A stretch of DNA of 64,000 nt from Epilithonimonas lactis (GTDB lineage: Bacteria > Bacteroidota > Bacteroidia > Flavobacteriales > Weeksellaceae), in assembly GCF_900110605.1 (NCBI RefSeq), contig NZ_FOFI01000003.1, positions 806,001 through 870,000 on the forward strand. Direction: 5' to 3'. The translations under genes were made by a program, and so were the position numbers. Positions 38,405 through 47,740 of the stretch are shown here, piece after piece. Below the pieces are notes generated by a model. That model made no database searches and had not been told where the DNA came from. It saw nothing but the letters and a program-made list of their open reading frames with translations. Position 1 is the first letter of the stretch; each line of letters opens with the position of its first letter.

Positions 38405-38439
38405 ACAAATTTCACTATTAACATTAAAAAATTTAAACT

Positions 38440-38691
38440 ATGGGTATTTTAACTTGGATTATTTTCGGTCTTATCGCCGGAGCAATCGCAAAGGCAATCC
38501 ACCCAGGAAATGATCCTGGCGGTTGGGTAGTTACAATCATTATTGGTATTTTAGGAGCTATGCTTGGAGGCTGGTTAGGTTCTATGCTTTTAGGCGTAGA
38601 TGTATCAGGTTTCAACTTTTCCAGTTTCTTGGTAGCAATTGGAGGATCTGTTCTTCTGCTATTTTTATACAGGATGGTCACGAACAAATAA
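38440..38691 (+). CDS. GlsB/YeaQ/YmgE-family membrane protein
   Basis: An 83-residue protein with three glycine-rich membrane helices (LTWIIFGLIAGAIAKAI, VVTIIIGILGAMLGGWLGSMLLG, FLVAIGGSVLLLFLYRMV). It matches the small transglycosylase-associated GlsB family, linked to general stress; no enzymatic activity is shown. A strong terminator follows. Confidence 0.9.
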   Translation: MGILTWIIFGLIAGAIAKAIHPGNDPGGWVVTIIIGILGAMLGGWLGSMLLGVDVSGFNFSSFLVAIGGSVLLLFLYRMVTNK

Positions 38692-38734
38692 CTTACTTTC
38701 TAAGTAATTTACAAGAATAAAGGGTTATATTTAT

Positions 38735-38770
38735 AAATGCGTCATTTTTTATGACGCATTTTTTTATTTT
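38735..38770 (+). terminator. Terminator after GlsB-like gene
   Basis: AAATGCGTCAT and ATGACGCATTT form an 11-bp stem at 38735-38761 with a T-run tail. Confidence 0.88.
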
Positions 38771-38786
38771 ATTCAAAGAAAACTTC

Positions 38787-38794
38787 TATATTTG
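38787..38794 (+). promoter_or_regulatory. Candidate -7 element of the metalloprotease gene
   Basis: TATATTTG matches the Bacteroidota TAnnTTTG element, 20 bp before the ATG at 38815. No TTG is visible at the -33 spacing. Confidence 0.45.
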
Positions 38795-38814
38795 ATTTAA
38801 AATTAAATTAAAGT

Positions 38815-41742
38815 ATGAAGAAAATCTTTACCACTTTTCTTTCATTGGGTATGATCACAGGTGCATTTGCGCAGTGGAATCCGACGTCCATGAAGGGAGA
38901 GAAATTACGACAAACCAGAGCTAGCAATTTCTATTCTTTAGATATTGATCAGATCAGAACACAACTTTCTCAAGCTCAACCAACAGGAAAAAGCAGCAAA
39001 CCTGTCATTATCAACCTTCCAACGCTGGATGGGAAAATTGAAAAATTTGTTGTCTATAGCCTACCAGTTGTTGAAAAAGAACTGGCAGACAAGTATCATT
39101 TGGGATCTTACACCGGATACAAAGTTGATGACAAAAGAGTCTCCGTTAGATTTAGTATCTCTCCGTATGACCTGCAGGCTATGATGTTCCGCAACGGACA
39201 GTATGAGTTTATCGAGCCAGTAAACAAGGAAAGAACGGTGTATGGTGTGCTACCAAAAACAAACAAGGCATCTGGAGACAATGCATTTGAGTGCAAGTCC
39301 ACCGAACCTATCCTTAGTAAAAAACAAATATCCAACTTAAAAAACTCGACTGACTTTACACACGATCAGACCGACTTCAACAAGGCCAGTGATAAAAAAT
39401 ATAGAACTTATCGCTTAGCCATATCCGTTACTGGAGAATACACAACTTACTTCGGTGGTGTGGATCAAGCGCTATCAGCTATCAATGCTACGATGACGAG
39501 AGTGAACGGTATCTTCGAAAGAGATTTTGCAATACACTTGAATGTTCAGAATTTCCCGCAATTGATCTATTCCAATGCATCTACAGACCCGTACTCAGTT
39601 GCTTCTACAGGAGCAGGAGGCGCATGGAGCTTGGAACTTCAACAAACCCTCACTTCTACAATAGGAAATGCGGCTTATGATATCGGCCATCTTTTTGGAA
39701 GATCTGGTGGTGGCGGTAGCGCTGGAGACGTAGGTAATGTTTGCCGAAATCCTGCCAACAACAGTGACGACACTTCCAAGGGAGCGGCCTTCACTTCTCC
39801 AGGATCAGGCGGAACACCCGAAGGTGACAATTTTGACATCGATTACGTAGCTCACGAAATGGGACACCAGTTTGGAGCGCACCATACTTTCTCGCACGGA
39901 CTTCATGCTGGCGTAGATGCACACATGGAACCAGGTTCGGGATCCACAATTATGGGATATGCGGGAATTACTAGTGCCGATGTACAACCACATTCTGACG
40001 CCTATTTTCATGTAAAAAGTATAGAGCAGGCTCAGGCCTATGTCAATACACAGTCTTGCGGCGTACAGACCCCAATTACAAACAATCCGCCGTCCATCAC
40101 TGCAATGGCTGACAAAACCATTCCCAAAGGGACAGCGTTTGTTTTAACAGCAGCGGCAACAGATGCGGAAAATGACGCCATCACTTACACTTGGGAACAG
40201 TATGACACTGCCACAAGCCCTGTAACCACAGTAACTGGTAACAATACGACCGGTGCAAAATTCAGGTCATTAACTGGTTCCGCTCTACCTTATCGCTATT
40301 TCCCTAAGTTGAGCAATGTGCTGAATGGAAATCTATCTAGTGCTACAGATTGGGAAGCTGTGTCTAATGTTGCCCGAACAATGAACTTCCGAGTCTTGGT
40401 GAGAGATAACAATCAGGACATCACACAACAGCAGACCCAAATCGGTGCGCAGAAAATAACTGTAGGAAACGAAGGACCATTCAAGGTGACTTCTACCAAA
40501 GTTTATAACAATGCTCCAGGCGCTTTTACATGGGATGTTGTAGGAACTAATGCAGCTCCTTATAATGTAGCCAATGTAAAAATAGACTACACAACAGATA
40601 ACGGTGCAAATTGGAGTGTGTTATCCGCATCAACACCAAATGATGGGTCCGAAAGTTTTGACTTTGCAGCGTTTGCTACCAATTCTGAGATCCTCATCAG
40701 AGTTTCAGCAATTGATAACGTTTTCTATGCAGTTGGCAAAGTCACTGTTTCCGCAATGGTAAATTGTGATGGAACTGCTCCAGCAGGATTAGCAACGTCT
40801 TCTATCACACAAACAGGTGCAAAAGTTGATTGGGATGCTATTGCAAACGCTACATATTCTTTAAGATATAAAAAAGTGGCCGATGCAACTTGGACAACAG
40901 TTAACAATATCACGACCAACACTTACACGCTAACTCAACTAGAAGAAGATACCAACTACAATGTAGAAGTAGCTTCCGTATGTACTGGAACTACAGGATC
41001 ATATGCTGCACAGACCTTCAAAACATTAGGACTTTCTTATTGTACAGTTTCTTCTTCTGATGCTGGAGATGAATACATCTCTAAGGTTGTAGTAACGCCA
41101 GCTAGCGGTGGAACTGTGATGACAAATACTTCTGGTGCTAGTACTTACACCAACTTCGGTGCAGACAGCACAAAATTGGTTCAACTGGTGAAAGGTGCGA
41201 CTGGAAACACGATCGCAGTTACCAAAGCTTGGACAGGAACTACCTATAGTGAAGCTGTTGCCGTTTGGATCGATTTCAACAGAAATGGGACTTACGAAGC
41301 TTCTGAAAAGGTCATGACAAGTGCACCAAGTACAACTGCTACAGTTACAGCGACATTCACTGTTCCTGAGACAGCTTACATAGGCGACAAAACTGTTGGA
41401 ATGAGAGTGATCTTAAGATACAGCACTGCTCCAACTGGACCTTGTGACGCTTTCACTTACGGTGAAGTTGAAGATTACAGCGTTAAGATCTCAGAATCTC
41501 TTGCGGTGACAGATGTTAAGAAAAACAACATCAGCGTTTATCCAAATCCAGCAGTAGATGTGATCAATATCTCTAATGTTTCTTCCAAGACTAAGTTTGA
41601 AATATATAACGTAGGTGGTCAATTGGTAAACCAAGGAACTACTGACGGAAAAGTAAATGTTTCTAAACTGACCAAAGGTGTTTACATCTTAACAGTAGAA
41701 TCTAACGGTGAGAAATCTCAAACCAAATTCATCAAGAATTAA
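38815..41742 (+). CDS. Secreted zinc metalloprotease (reprolysin-like) with T9SS type A domain
   Basis: 975 residues. Signal peptide (ITGAFAQ), a propeptide-like region up to about residue 195, then a metzincin catalytic domain with zinc motif HEMGHQFGAHH near residue 345, followed by GSTIMGYAG (the Met-turn). Downstream are an Ig-like region, a fibronectin type III domain (about 655-735, WDAIANATYSLRYKK), a GEVED domain ending CDAFTYGEVEDYSVKI, and the type A sorting tail VYPNPAVDVINI ... VYILTVESNGEKSQTKFIKN. It is a T9SS-secreted surface or extracellular protease, probably for nutrient acquisition. A terminator follows. Confidence 0.93.
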   Translation: MKKIFTTFLSLGMITGAFAQWNPTSMKGEKLRQTRASNFYSLDIDQIRTQLSQAQPTGKSSKPVIINLPTLDGKIEKFVVYSLPVVEKELADKYHLGSYTGYKVDDKRVSVRFSISPYDLQAMMFRNGQYEFIEPVNKERTVYGVLPKTNKASGDNAFECKSTEPILSKKQISNLKNSTDFTHDQTDFNKASDKKYRTYRLAISVTGEYTTYFGGVDQALSAINATMTRVNGIFERDFAIHLNVQNFPQLIYSNASTDPYSVASTGAGGAWSLELQQTLTSTIGNAAYDIGHLFGRSGGGGSAGDVGNVCRNPANNSDDTSKGAAFTSPGSGGTPEGDNFDIDYVAHEMGHQFGAHHTFSHGLHAGVDAHMEPGSGSTIMGYAGITSADVQPHSDAYFHVKSIEQAQAYVNTQSCGVQTPITNNPPSITAMADKTIPKGTAFVLTAAATDAENDAITYTWEQYDTATSPVTTVTGNNTTGAKFRSLTGSALPYRYFPKLSNVLNGNLSSATDWEAVSNVARTMNFRVLVRDNNQDITQQQTQIGAQKITVGNEGPFKVTSTKVYNNAPGAFTWDVVGTNAAPYNVANVKIDYTTDNGANWSVLSASTPNDGSESFDFAAFATNSEILIRVSAIDNVFYAVGKVTVSAMVNCDGTAPAGLATSSITQTGAKVDWDAIANATYSLRYKKVADATWTTVNNITTNTYTLTQLEEDTNYNVEVASVCTGTTGSYAAQTFKTLGLSYCTVSSSDAGDEYISKVVVTPASGGTVMTNTSGASTYTNFGADSTKLVQLVKGATGNTIAVTKAWTGTTYSEAVAVWIDFNRNGTYEASEKVMTSAPSTTATVTATFTVPETAYIGDKTVGMRVILRYSTAPTGPCDAFTYGEVEDYSVKISESLAVTDVKKNNISVYPNPAVDVINISNVSSKTKFEIYNVGGQLVNQGTTDGKVNVSKLTKGVYILTVESNGEKSQTKFIKN

Positions 41743-41764
41743 GATCAGATCTCACATAAATAAG

Positions 41765-41796
41765 AAATCCCCGAAAGTTAATTTCGGGGATTTTTG
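41765..41796. terminator. Bidirectional terminator between metalloprotease and coaE
   Basis: AAATCCCCGAAA (41765-41776) pairs with TTTCGGGGATTT, flanked by A- and T-rich tracts. It serves both convergent genes. Confidence 0.9.
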
Positions 41797-41812
41797 TTTT
41801 TTAATATTAAAA

Positions 41813-42436
41813 TCAATTAAGTTCTGCGATAAAAATATCAGTTTCAGACTCCAAATTATTTCTATCAGAATTGTTGTAGATGATGTAATTGGCCAGTTTC
41901 ATTTTATCCTTTTCCGGCATTTGATTTTGCATTATCGTCTCGATTTCTCTGTAAGTCTTATTGTCACGATCCATCGTTCTCTTGATCCGAAGATTATCGT
42001 CGGCGGTCACCAGGAGCGACTTATAACATTGCTCATTCAGTTTCAGTTCAAATAGCAAAGCTGTTTCTTTGAAAACAAATTCTGAGGTCTGGGCAGCCAC
42101 CCATTTTTCAAAATCGATTCTTACTGCTGGATGTATCAAATGATTCAGTTGTTCTAACAAATCGGCATCATTGAAAACTTTCTCAGCAACATATTTTCTG
42201 TTGTAAACGCCATCCAAATAAGACTCACGTCCTAAAAGTGAAATGATCTTTTCTTTCAATTCAGGATCGATGTTGACAATATTCTTTGCCTGATCATCTG
42301 AATAGTAAACCGGGAAACCTTTCTGCTCCAATAATTTTGCAACCGAGGTCTTCCCTGAGCCAATTCCGCCCGTTAACCCAATGATCCTGGGAGGAGGAAC
42401 ATCCTCCTGATTTTGATTTATATCTTGTATTTCCAT
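41813..42436 (-). CDS. coaE: Dephospho-CoA kinase
   Basis: Last step of CoA synthesis, 207 residues: P-loop GLTGGIGSGKTSVAKLL near residue 20, DD in YYSDDQAKN, and the LID region FELKLNEQCYKSLLVTAD followed by RIKRTMDRD. Cytoplasmic. The N-terminal 15 residues are an unstructured acidic extension. The MBL-fold gene lies 7 bp upstream, so they are cotranscribed. Confidence 0.95.
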   Translation of the reverse strand: MEIQDINQNQEDVPPPRIIGLTGGIGSGKTSVAKLLEQKGFPVYYSDDQAKNIVNIDPELKEKIISLLGRESYLDGVYNRKYVAEKVFNDADLLEQLNHLIHPAVRIDFEKWVAAQTSEFVFKETALLFELKLNEQCYKSLLVTADDNLRIKRTMDRDNKTYREIETIMQNQMPEKDKMKLANYIIYNNSDRNNLESETDIFIAELN

Positions 42437-42443
42437 ATTCTAA

Positions 42444-43310
42444 TTAATATCCAAAAACTTCATTAAAGCTAAAGGTCTGATCCAGCTTCACGCCTCTTTC
42501 TGTCATCTTCAAACTTGCCAATTCATTGTGGGCGTCATGTTCGAAAAACAAAAGGTAGTCATTATCTACACATTGTTTCAAGAATTTTCCTTTTTCTTCC
42601 ATTGTCAGCATTGGTCTTGTATCGTAACCCATCACATAAACCTGTGGAATATGACCAGCGGTCGGGATCAGATCAGCTGCGAAAACAATGGTCTTTTCCT
42701 GATATTGCAAAACCGGAAGCATTTGTTTTTCCGTATGCCCATCCACGAAGATCACATCCATTTTAAGGTCTGGAGCAAATCCGTAATTGCCTGTTTTTGG
42801 TAAAGGTAAAAAGTTAAGTTGTCCACTTTCCTGCATCGGCAGAATGTTTTCTTTCAGGAAACTTGCTTTTTCTCTTGGGTTTGGTTCGGTTGCCCATTGC
42901 CAATGGTTTTCATTCGTCCAAAAGTGTGCATTTTTAAACGCCGGTCTGTAACCAGATCGATCATCATTCCACTCCACAGCGCCACCGCAATGGTCAAAAT
43001 GAAGATGTGTCAAAAATACATCCGTAATATCATCTCTTACAAAACCGAATTTCTTCAAATTCTTGTCTAAGGAATCATCGCCCCAAAGGGAATAATGTCC
43101 GAAGAACTTTTCGTCCTGTTTGTCTCCAAGTCCACAATCGATAAGGATCAATTTTTTGCCATCTTCTACAAGAAGAGAACGCGTTCCAAGTTCGATCAGA
43201 TTTTTTTCATCGGCTGGATTTGTTTTTTCCCAAAGTGTTTTTGGGACCACGCCAAACATAGCACCACCGTCTAATTTGAATTTTCCGCACTGGATTGGAT
43301 ATAGTTTCAT
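42444..43310 (-). CDS. MBL-fold metallo-hydrolase
   Basis: Metallo-beta-lactamase-fold hydrolase of 288 residues. The metal motif is LTHLHFDHCGG (HxHxDH), with further ligands in HFWTNENHWQW, FVDGHTEKQ and FEHDAHNE. The overall length and pattern resemble lactonase-type (AiiA-like) members, but substrate is not determined. No signal peptide. It lies between coaE and the PaiB-like gene on the minus strand. Confidence 0.88.
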   Translation of the reverse strand: MKLYPIQCGKFKLDGGAMFGVVPKTLWEKTNPADEKNLIELGTRSLLVEDGKKLILIDCGLGDKQDEKFFGHYSLWGDDSLDKNLKKFGFVRDDITDVFLTHLHFDHCGGAVEWNDDRSGYRPAFKNAHFWTNENHWQWATEPNPREKASFLKENILPMQESGQLNFLPLPKTGNYGFAPDLKMDVIFVDGHTEKQMLPVLQYQEKTIVFAADLIPTAGHIPQVYVMGYDTRPMLTMEEKGKFLKQCVDNDYLLFFEHDAHNELASLKMTERGVKLDQTFSFNEVFGY

Positions 43311-43338
43311 AGTTTTATAATAATTAATAATGAAAAGA

Positions 43339-43950
43339 TCAAGAACGAAGCTGTCTCATTTTTTCACCGATTTTCACAGAATTTTCATTGTTTGATTCTC
43401 CTAAATTAAGAATAATATTTTCAAAATCAAATTCATTTCGGTTTTGACTTAGCTTATTGGCGATAAAAATTTCTGTCGGAATGATATTGATCCCAAAAGC
43501 ACCTTTCATTTCTTTTCTTACCAGGTCTTCGCCCATATTCTCTACAAACATTGGACACTTCTGAACTTTTTCATATTTAAAAGTAAGCTTTTCCAAATGC
43601 CGATATAATTCTTCATCGGTCATTAATTTAACTCTTCCCCGAATTTGAACGGCTTCATAATTCCAAGTCGAAACATTCGTTTTCTCGTACCACGACGAAG
43701 AAATATAAGAATGAGCACCCAGAAAATCACACAGAACCTCATCGCCATCTTTCAAAACTTTAGCTTGAAAATTAGCTTTGGAAATATGCGTTTCCAGATA
43801 AAAGTCACCATCAGTTTCATTCAACAAAAACATCGAATGTGTTGCTGACAATTTTTCTTTATCAGAGATCAAAAGCGCAAAAGCATTTTCACTGATGATT
43901 TTTTTCATCAATTCTTGGTCTTCGGATTTGTAAATTTTTGGGATGAACAT
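43339..43950 (-). CDS. PaiB-like FMN-binding protein
   Basis: A 203-residue protein of the PaiB family (FMN-binding negative transcriptional regulators): MFIPKIYKSEDQELMKKII, SATHSMFLLNETDG, ETHISKANFQAKVLKDG, SYISSSWYEKTNVSTWNYEAVQIRG, KGAFGINIIPTEIF. The fold is a split-barrel flavin domain. The regulator function is known for Bacillus PaiB, but direct DNA binding is uncertain. Downstream of the zinc-ribbon gene by 5 bp. Confidence 0.88.
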   Translation of the reverse strand: MFIPKIYKSEDQELMKKIISENAFALLISDKEKLSATHSMFLLNETDGDFYLETHISKANFQAKVLKDGDEVLCDFLGAHSYISSSWYEKTNVSTWNYEAVQIRGRVKLMTDEELYRHLEKLTFKYEKVQKCPMFVENMGEDLVRKEMKGAFGINIIPTEIFIANKLSQNRNEFDFENIILNLGESNNENSVKIGEKMRQLRS

Positions 43951-43955
43951 TAAAA

Positions 43956-44252
43956 CTAAACTTTATATTTATTTATGAATTCAATCGCATCTCCCATATT
44001 CTCTGGAATTTTCACATAACTATTTAAGTCATCATCATAAATATGTTCATATCTAAACCCATTTTCAAATAAGAAAATAACAACGTCCCATTTTTTAATA
44101 TCATCTTTTCTTGGTGGTCTAAATCTGTGTGGAAGCAATTTTAATTCTGAATTACATTTAACACAAAATTTACTGTTAGATTCCCAAGTTGAAATATCTA
44201 AACTTAAATTTTTTGAAATTCTACAATTAAAACAAACAAGTTTATGTCCCAT
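43956..44252 (-). CDS. Small zinc-ribbon protein of unknown function
   Basis: 98 residues from the ATG at 44252; an in-frame start at 44297 would overlap ruvB and lacks support. Four cysteines in two CxxC pairs (Cys7/10 and Cys30/33) form a zinc ribbon. The C-terminal part (KWDVVIFLFENGFRYEHIY) is unassigned. It sits 10 bp after the ruvB stop and 5 bp before the PaiB-like gene. Confidence 0.7.
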   Translation of the reverse strand: MGHKLVCFNCRISKNLSLDISTWESNSKFCVKCNSELKLLPHRFRPPRKDDIKKWDVVIFLFENGFRYEHIYDDDLNSYVKIPENMGDAIEFINKYKV

Positions 44253-44262
44253 GGTTTGTCTA

Positions 44263-45285
44263 TCAAAACAATTGATCTGGTCTCCTAGGAATAGCAATAT
44301 TCAAATGCTTATAAGCCTTTTCCGTTACTTCCCTTCCTCGTGGCGTTCGGATAATAAAACCTTCCTGTATCAAAAACGGCTCATAAACTTCTTCCAAAGT
44401 TTCCGGATTTTCCCCAATAGATGTTGCCAAAGCAGAAATCCCAACTGGTTTCCCACGGAAATTCTCAATCATCACACGCATGATCTTATTGTCCATGTCA
44501 TCAAGTCCAAACTCATCCACGTTCAGGGAATTAAGTGCGTATTTTGTGATTTCAATTTCTATTTCACCGTTTCCTTTGATTTCGGCAAAGTCACGAACTC
44601 TTCTCAAAAGTGCATTCGCAATCCTGGGTGTTCCTCGACTTCTTCGTGCGATTTCTAGTGCGGCGTCTTCGTATATTTTGATTCCTAAAACTCTTGCGCT
44701 TCTTTCGATGATCATTCCAAGAAGTTCAATGGTGTAATATTCCAGTCGGCTTTGAATCCCGAATCTGGCGAGCATCGGTTTGGTCAACATTCCGGAACGA
44801 GTTGTGGCACCGACCAATGTGAAAGGATTGAGTCCGATTTGCACAGAACGTGCGTTTGGTCCCGTTTCCAACATGATGTCGATCTTGTAATCTTCCATCG
44901 CGGAATATAAATACTCCTCAACAATCGGAGAAAGTCGGTGGATCTCATCGATGAAAAGGACATCATTTTCCTCAAGATTGGTCAATAATCCCGCTAAACT
45001 TCCGGGTTTGTCCAGAACAGGACCTGATGTGATCTTGCAACCAACACCCAATTCATTCGCAATGATGTTTGCCAAAGTCGTTTTTCCCAGACCTGGCGGG
45101 CCGTGCAAAAGGACGTGATCCAAAGCGCCACCACGATTCTTCGCAGCAGCAACGAAAACTTCCAGATTATCCAAGGTTTTTCTTTGTCCTGCAAAATCAT
45201 TGAAACTCTGCGGACGGATTTTTTCCTCCTGAATCAAATCGTCATTGGAATAATTTTCCTTATCGGGATGTAAAAAATCGGGCAT
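44263..45285 (-). CDS. ruvB: Holliday junction helicase motor RuvB
   Basis: AAA+ branch-migration motor, 340 residues from the ATG at 45285; a TTG start 9 bp upstream is less likely. N-terminal [18 protein letters not shown], Walker [17 protein letters not shown], Walker [17 protein letters not shown], sensor [19 protein letters not shown], and a C-terminal winged helix ([15 protein letters not shown]-like). It works with RuvA/RuvC. A heptad repeat ends 7 bp upstream of the start. Confidence 0.97.
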   Translation of the reverse strand: MPDFLHPDKENYSNDDLIQEEKIRPQSFNDFAGQRKTLDNLEVFVAAAKNRGGALDHVLLHGPPGLGKTTLANIIANELGVGCKITSGPVLDKPGSLAGLLTNLEENDVLFIDEIHRLSPIVEEYLYSAMEDYKIDIMLETGPNARSVQIGLNPFTLVGATTRSGMLTKPMLARFGIQSRLEYYTIELLGMIIERSARVLGIKIYEDAALEIARRSRGTPRIANALLRRVRDFAEIKGNGEIEIEITKYALNSLNVDEFGLDDMDNKIMRVMIENFRGKPVGISALATSIGENPETLEEVYEPFLIQEGFIIRTPRGREVTEKAYKHLNIAIPRRPDQLF

Positions 45286-45292
45286 TGTGATC

Positions 45293-45320
45293 AATTAATA
45301 ATTAAGAATAAAAAATTAAG
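45293..45320. repeat. Heptad repeat before ruvB
   Basis: Units AATTAAT, AATTAAG, AATAAAA, AATTAAG, starting 7 bp upstream of the ruvB ATG. Confidence 0.7.
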
Positions 45321-45377
45321 TCAAGCTTAATTTTAGATTTAAAGTTGAGAGTCAAAGATAACGAAAAATTAAAGGAC

Positions 45378-46985
45378 TCAATGTTTGAGTTTCTCGGTTT
45401 CGGCGATGATTTTTTTCAATTGGATCTTCTCTTCAACAGAAAGTTTTCTTTGAAAAATACCTTGATGAAGATTTGTCCCTAAATATTGCGGGAAAATGCC
45501 GTAGTAATCGTAAAGCCTTAAATTATAGATATTGACCGTTGGAAAAGTTGCTTCGCCACTAAAACTCTTAGAAACTTTGAAGCTGAAATTTCCAATCCTA
45601 AATTCCTTATTTGTATGAGTTGTTTTCAATTCTTTTGGTCTGTAAAGTTGGGAAAAACTAAAATCCGACATTCTCTTCCCCATATTGAACTGTTGCACAA
45701 AGACAGGAAATGTAAAAACTACCAAAATAAAAATGGAAAGAAAAACCGCCGTGAAGACCGATTTCTCCTCTGAAAAATCCTTAACGAGTAAAAATAAGGC
45801 AATCACATAAACATCAATAAAAAATCGATATTGCGCTGAAAATGAAATGATAAAAATCGATTTTATAATTAAACAGATCAATAATAAATAGTAAAAGCGA
45901 CTCTTTCTTCTCCATGCAAAAAATCCGACAATCGATAACGAAACAATCACACCGATATTCAATATCGATTTGTAACCAATTGTAAACCAATGATAAACAC
46001 TATCCATTAAATCAAATCCCATCACTTGCTGGTAAGAATACTTCATATCATAAGATTTCATCAGACCGATTTGAGACGAATAGTTAAGAATCTCTTGGCT
46101 TGGTTTCCACGGTAAATCAAAATCAACCAGTGCAGCAGGAAAAATAGGAAATCCAAAGAGCCAAAGATTTTTCATCATCAATAAAATCCCAAAAACAAAA
46201 ACTGGAATTATAGTTTTAAAATCAAATTTTCTCTGATCGATCTGATTTAAAATCACAAAAAGTGGCAACCAGAAAACAATCGGCTTGATGCAGACTGCAA
46301 ACAATGATAGATAAAGTAGGATTGAATTTTCTCGAGCATTCATCAATTCATTAATGACAATTAGAGTGATGATTACAATCGGCAGATCTGGACTCGGCTG
46401 CTGAACGAACAATAAAAACATAGGTAGAAAAACCAACAGAAAATATTGTTTTCGCTCGTAAATATAAATCAAAAATAAAACGGCCAAGTACGAATTTATT
46501 TTCAAATATAGATCTGCAAAATGTGAAAATCCGGCCTGATAAATATGCCAAAAGGAAGTCTGACCTAACAACAAATCAAAATTTGAAATTCCTTTTACAA
46601 AACCTAACTCCTTCAAATAAGAGATGGTCGGGAGATAATAGCTGTAATGGTCGTACAAATACGGTGAAAATGAACTGGCAAAAATAATGATGAAGCCGAA
46701 AAAGTAAAACCAAAAATTGGTATTGATCTTTAATCTTGATTTTTCTTTTGTCATGAAAAACAGAACTGTTCCTAATAATCCTATAAAAATAAATAGAATC
46801 TCAACCGAAGAATTCAGCGGAAAAAAGAAGGCAAAAACAGTTTCTAAAAGCGCAATGCTGATCATTCCCAAAAATGAGGTCAGAACGAAACTCCGAGTCT
46901 CAATTTTGAGCAGATTCCTGATGATCATTCCGTTTCCGAAATTGACCATAAGCAACATCAACACTGTGAGGAAAATTAAAATCAT
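45378..46985 (-). CDS. Polytopic membrane protein, LIC_10190-like
   Basis: 535 residues from the ATG at 46985; the longer form starting at 47012 would begin inside a terminator hairpin. About ten to twelve hydrophobic segments run from residue 1 to about 410, then a soluble C-terminal region (TFPTVNIYNLRLYDYYGIFPQYLGTNLHQG). The layout resembles integral-membrane glycosyltransferase or polymerase families with a small soluble tail, and the LIC_10190 group of Flavobacteria. I cannot name a substrate. Confidence 0.6.
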   Translation of the reverse strand: MILIFLTVLMLLMVNFGNGMIIRNLLKIETRSFVLTSFLGMISIALLETVFAFFFPLNSSVEILFIFIGLLGTVLFFMTKEKSRLKINTNFWFYFFGFIIIFASSFSPYLYDHYSYYLPTISYLKELGFVKGISNFDLLLGQTSFWHIYQAGFSHFADLYLKINSYLAVLFLIYIYERKQYFLLVFLPMFLLFVQQPSPDLPIVIITLIVINELMNARENSILLYLSLFAVCIKPIVFWLPLFVILNQIDQRKFDFKTIIPVFVFGILLMMKNLWLFGFPIFPAALVDFDLPWKPSQEILNYSSQIGLMKSYDMKYSYQQVMGFDLMDSVYHWFTIGYKSILNIGVIVSLSIVGFFAWRRKSRFYYLLLICLIIKSIFIISFSAQYRFFIDVYVIALFLLVKDFSEEKSVFTAVFLSIFILVVFTFPVFVQQFNMGKRMSDFSFSQLYRPKELKTTHTNKEFRIGNFSFKVSKSFSGEATFPTVNIYNLRLYDYYGIFPQYLGTNLHQGIFQRKLSVEEKIQLKKIIAETEKLKH

Positions 46986-47017
46986 AAAAAAAGATTGCTT
47001 AAAAATAAGCAATCTTT
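46986..47017 (-). terminator. Terminator after glycine-zipper lipoprotein
   Basis: AAAGATTGCTTA and TAAGCAATCTTT pair at 46990-47017, with a T run on the minus strand that reaches the ATG of the downstream membrane protein. Confidence 0.88.
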
Positions 47018-47043
47018 CTGTTTAAAGTATATATGAAGAAAAT

Positions 47044-47598
47044 TTACTTCTGAACTCGGCCAGTTTTTCTGTCATTGGCTCTACCGATCGTGTAACCCGT
47101 TGCACCACCGGCAACACCACCAATCACGGCACCAAGACCTGGATTTTTCTTAGAAATAATGGCCCCTGCCGCAGCTCCACCAACTGTACCGATCACAGTA
47201 CCTTTCGCAGCACTACTCCATCCTTTTTTCTTAGTTGCGGTTGTTGTTCCCGCAGAACTTGATCCAGAATTGGAAGCTGTTGAACCAGAAGATGAACCAC
47301 CTCCAGAACTACCGGATGATGAGCCTCTGGATGTCGAAGACTTTCTAGAAGCAACCCGTTGGTTTGCTGCTTTTCTCTCCGCTTCTTTCTCTGCTGTTAC
47401 TTTATTAAGACTATCTTTTTGTCTCTCGAAAGTTATTTTTTCCTTTTCTATCGCTAATTTTTGTTTCTCAAGGTCGATCTGCCTCGCTTGATAATCCAAT
47501 TTCTGCTGTTCCAAGGATGCAGTTTGTATCTTTTCGTCTTTGTTGCAAGAGGTCAAGATCAATGTTGCTGCAAATCCTGTTAAAAATAATTTTTTCAT
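47044..47598 (-). CDS. Glycine-zipper lipoprotein
   Basis: 184 residues from the internal ATG at 47598 that begins the lipoprotein signal (LILTSCNK). A coiled-coil region with Glu/Lys/Gln repeats (about residues 28-70) is followed by a Ser/Gly-rich linker and a C-terminal glycine zipper (GTVIGTVGGAAAGAIISKKNPGLGAVIGGVAGGATGYTIG). Such YMGG-like proteins sit in the outer membrane or periplasm. Function unknown. Confidence 0.8.
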   Translation of the reverse strand: MKKLFLTGFAATLILTSCNKDEKIQTASLEQQKLDYQARQIDLEKQKLAIEKEKITFERQKDSLNKVTAEKEAERKAANQRVASRKSSTSRGSSSGSSGGGSSSGSTASNSGSSSAGTTTATKKKGWSSAAKGTVIGTVGGAAAGAIISKKNPGLGAVIGGVAGGATGYTIGRANDRKTGRVQK

Positions 47599-47692
47599 AA
47601 CCATTCATTTTTTCACAAATAGTGAATTGTTGACATAGTCTTTTCAATTATTATTCCAAAAAATAAAATCGTTGTTAAAGTTTGTTAAAGCA

Positions 47693-47722
47693 AAAAAGCT
47701 TTCCCTTGATGAGAAAGCTTTT
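47693..47722 (-). terminator. purA terminator
   Basis: AAAAGCTTTC and GAAAGCTTTT arms at 47695-47722 with a T-rich tail on the minus strand. Confidence 0.85.
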
Positions 47723-47740
47723 AAAATATATTTTACTTTT

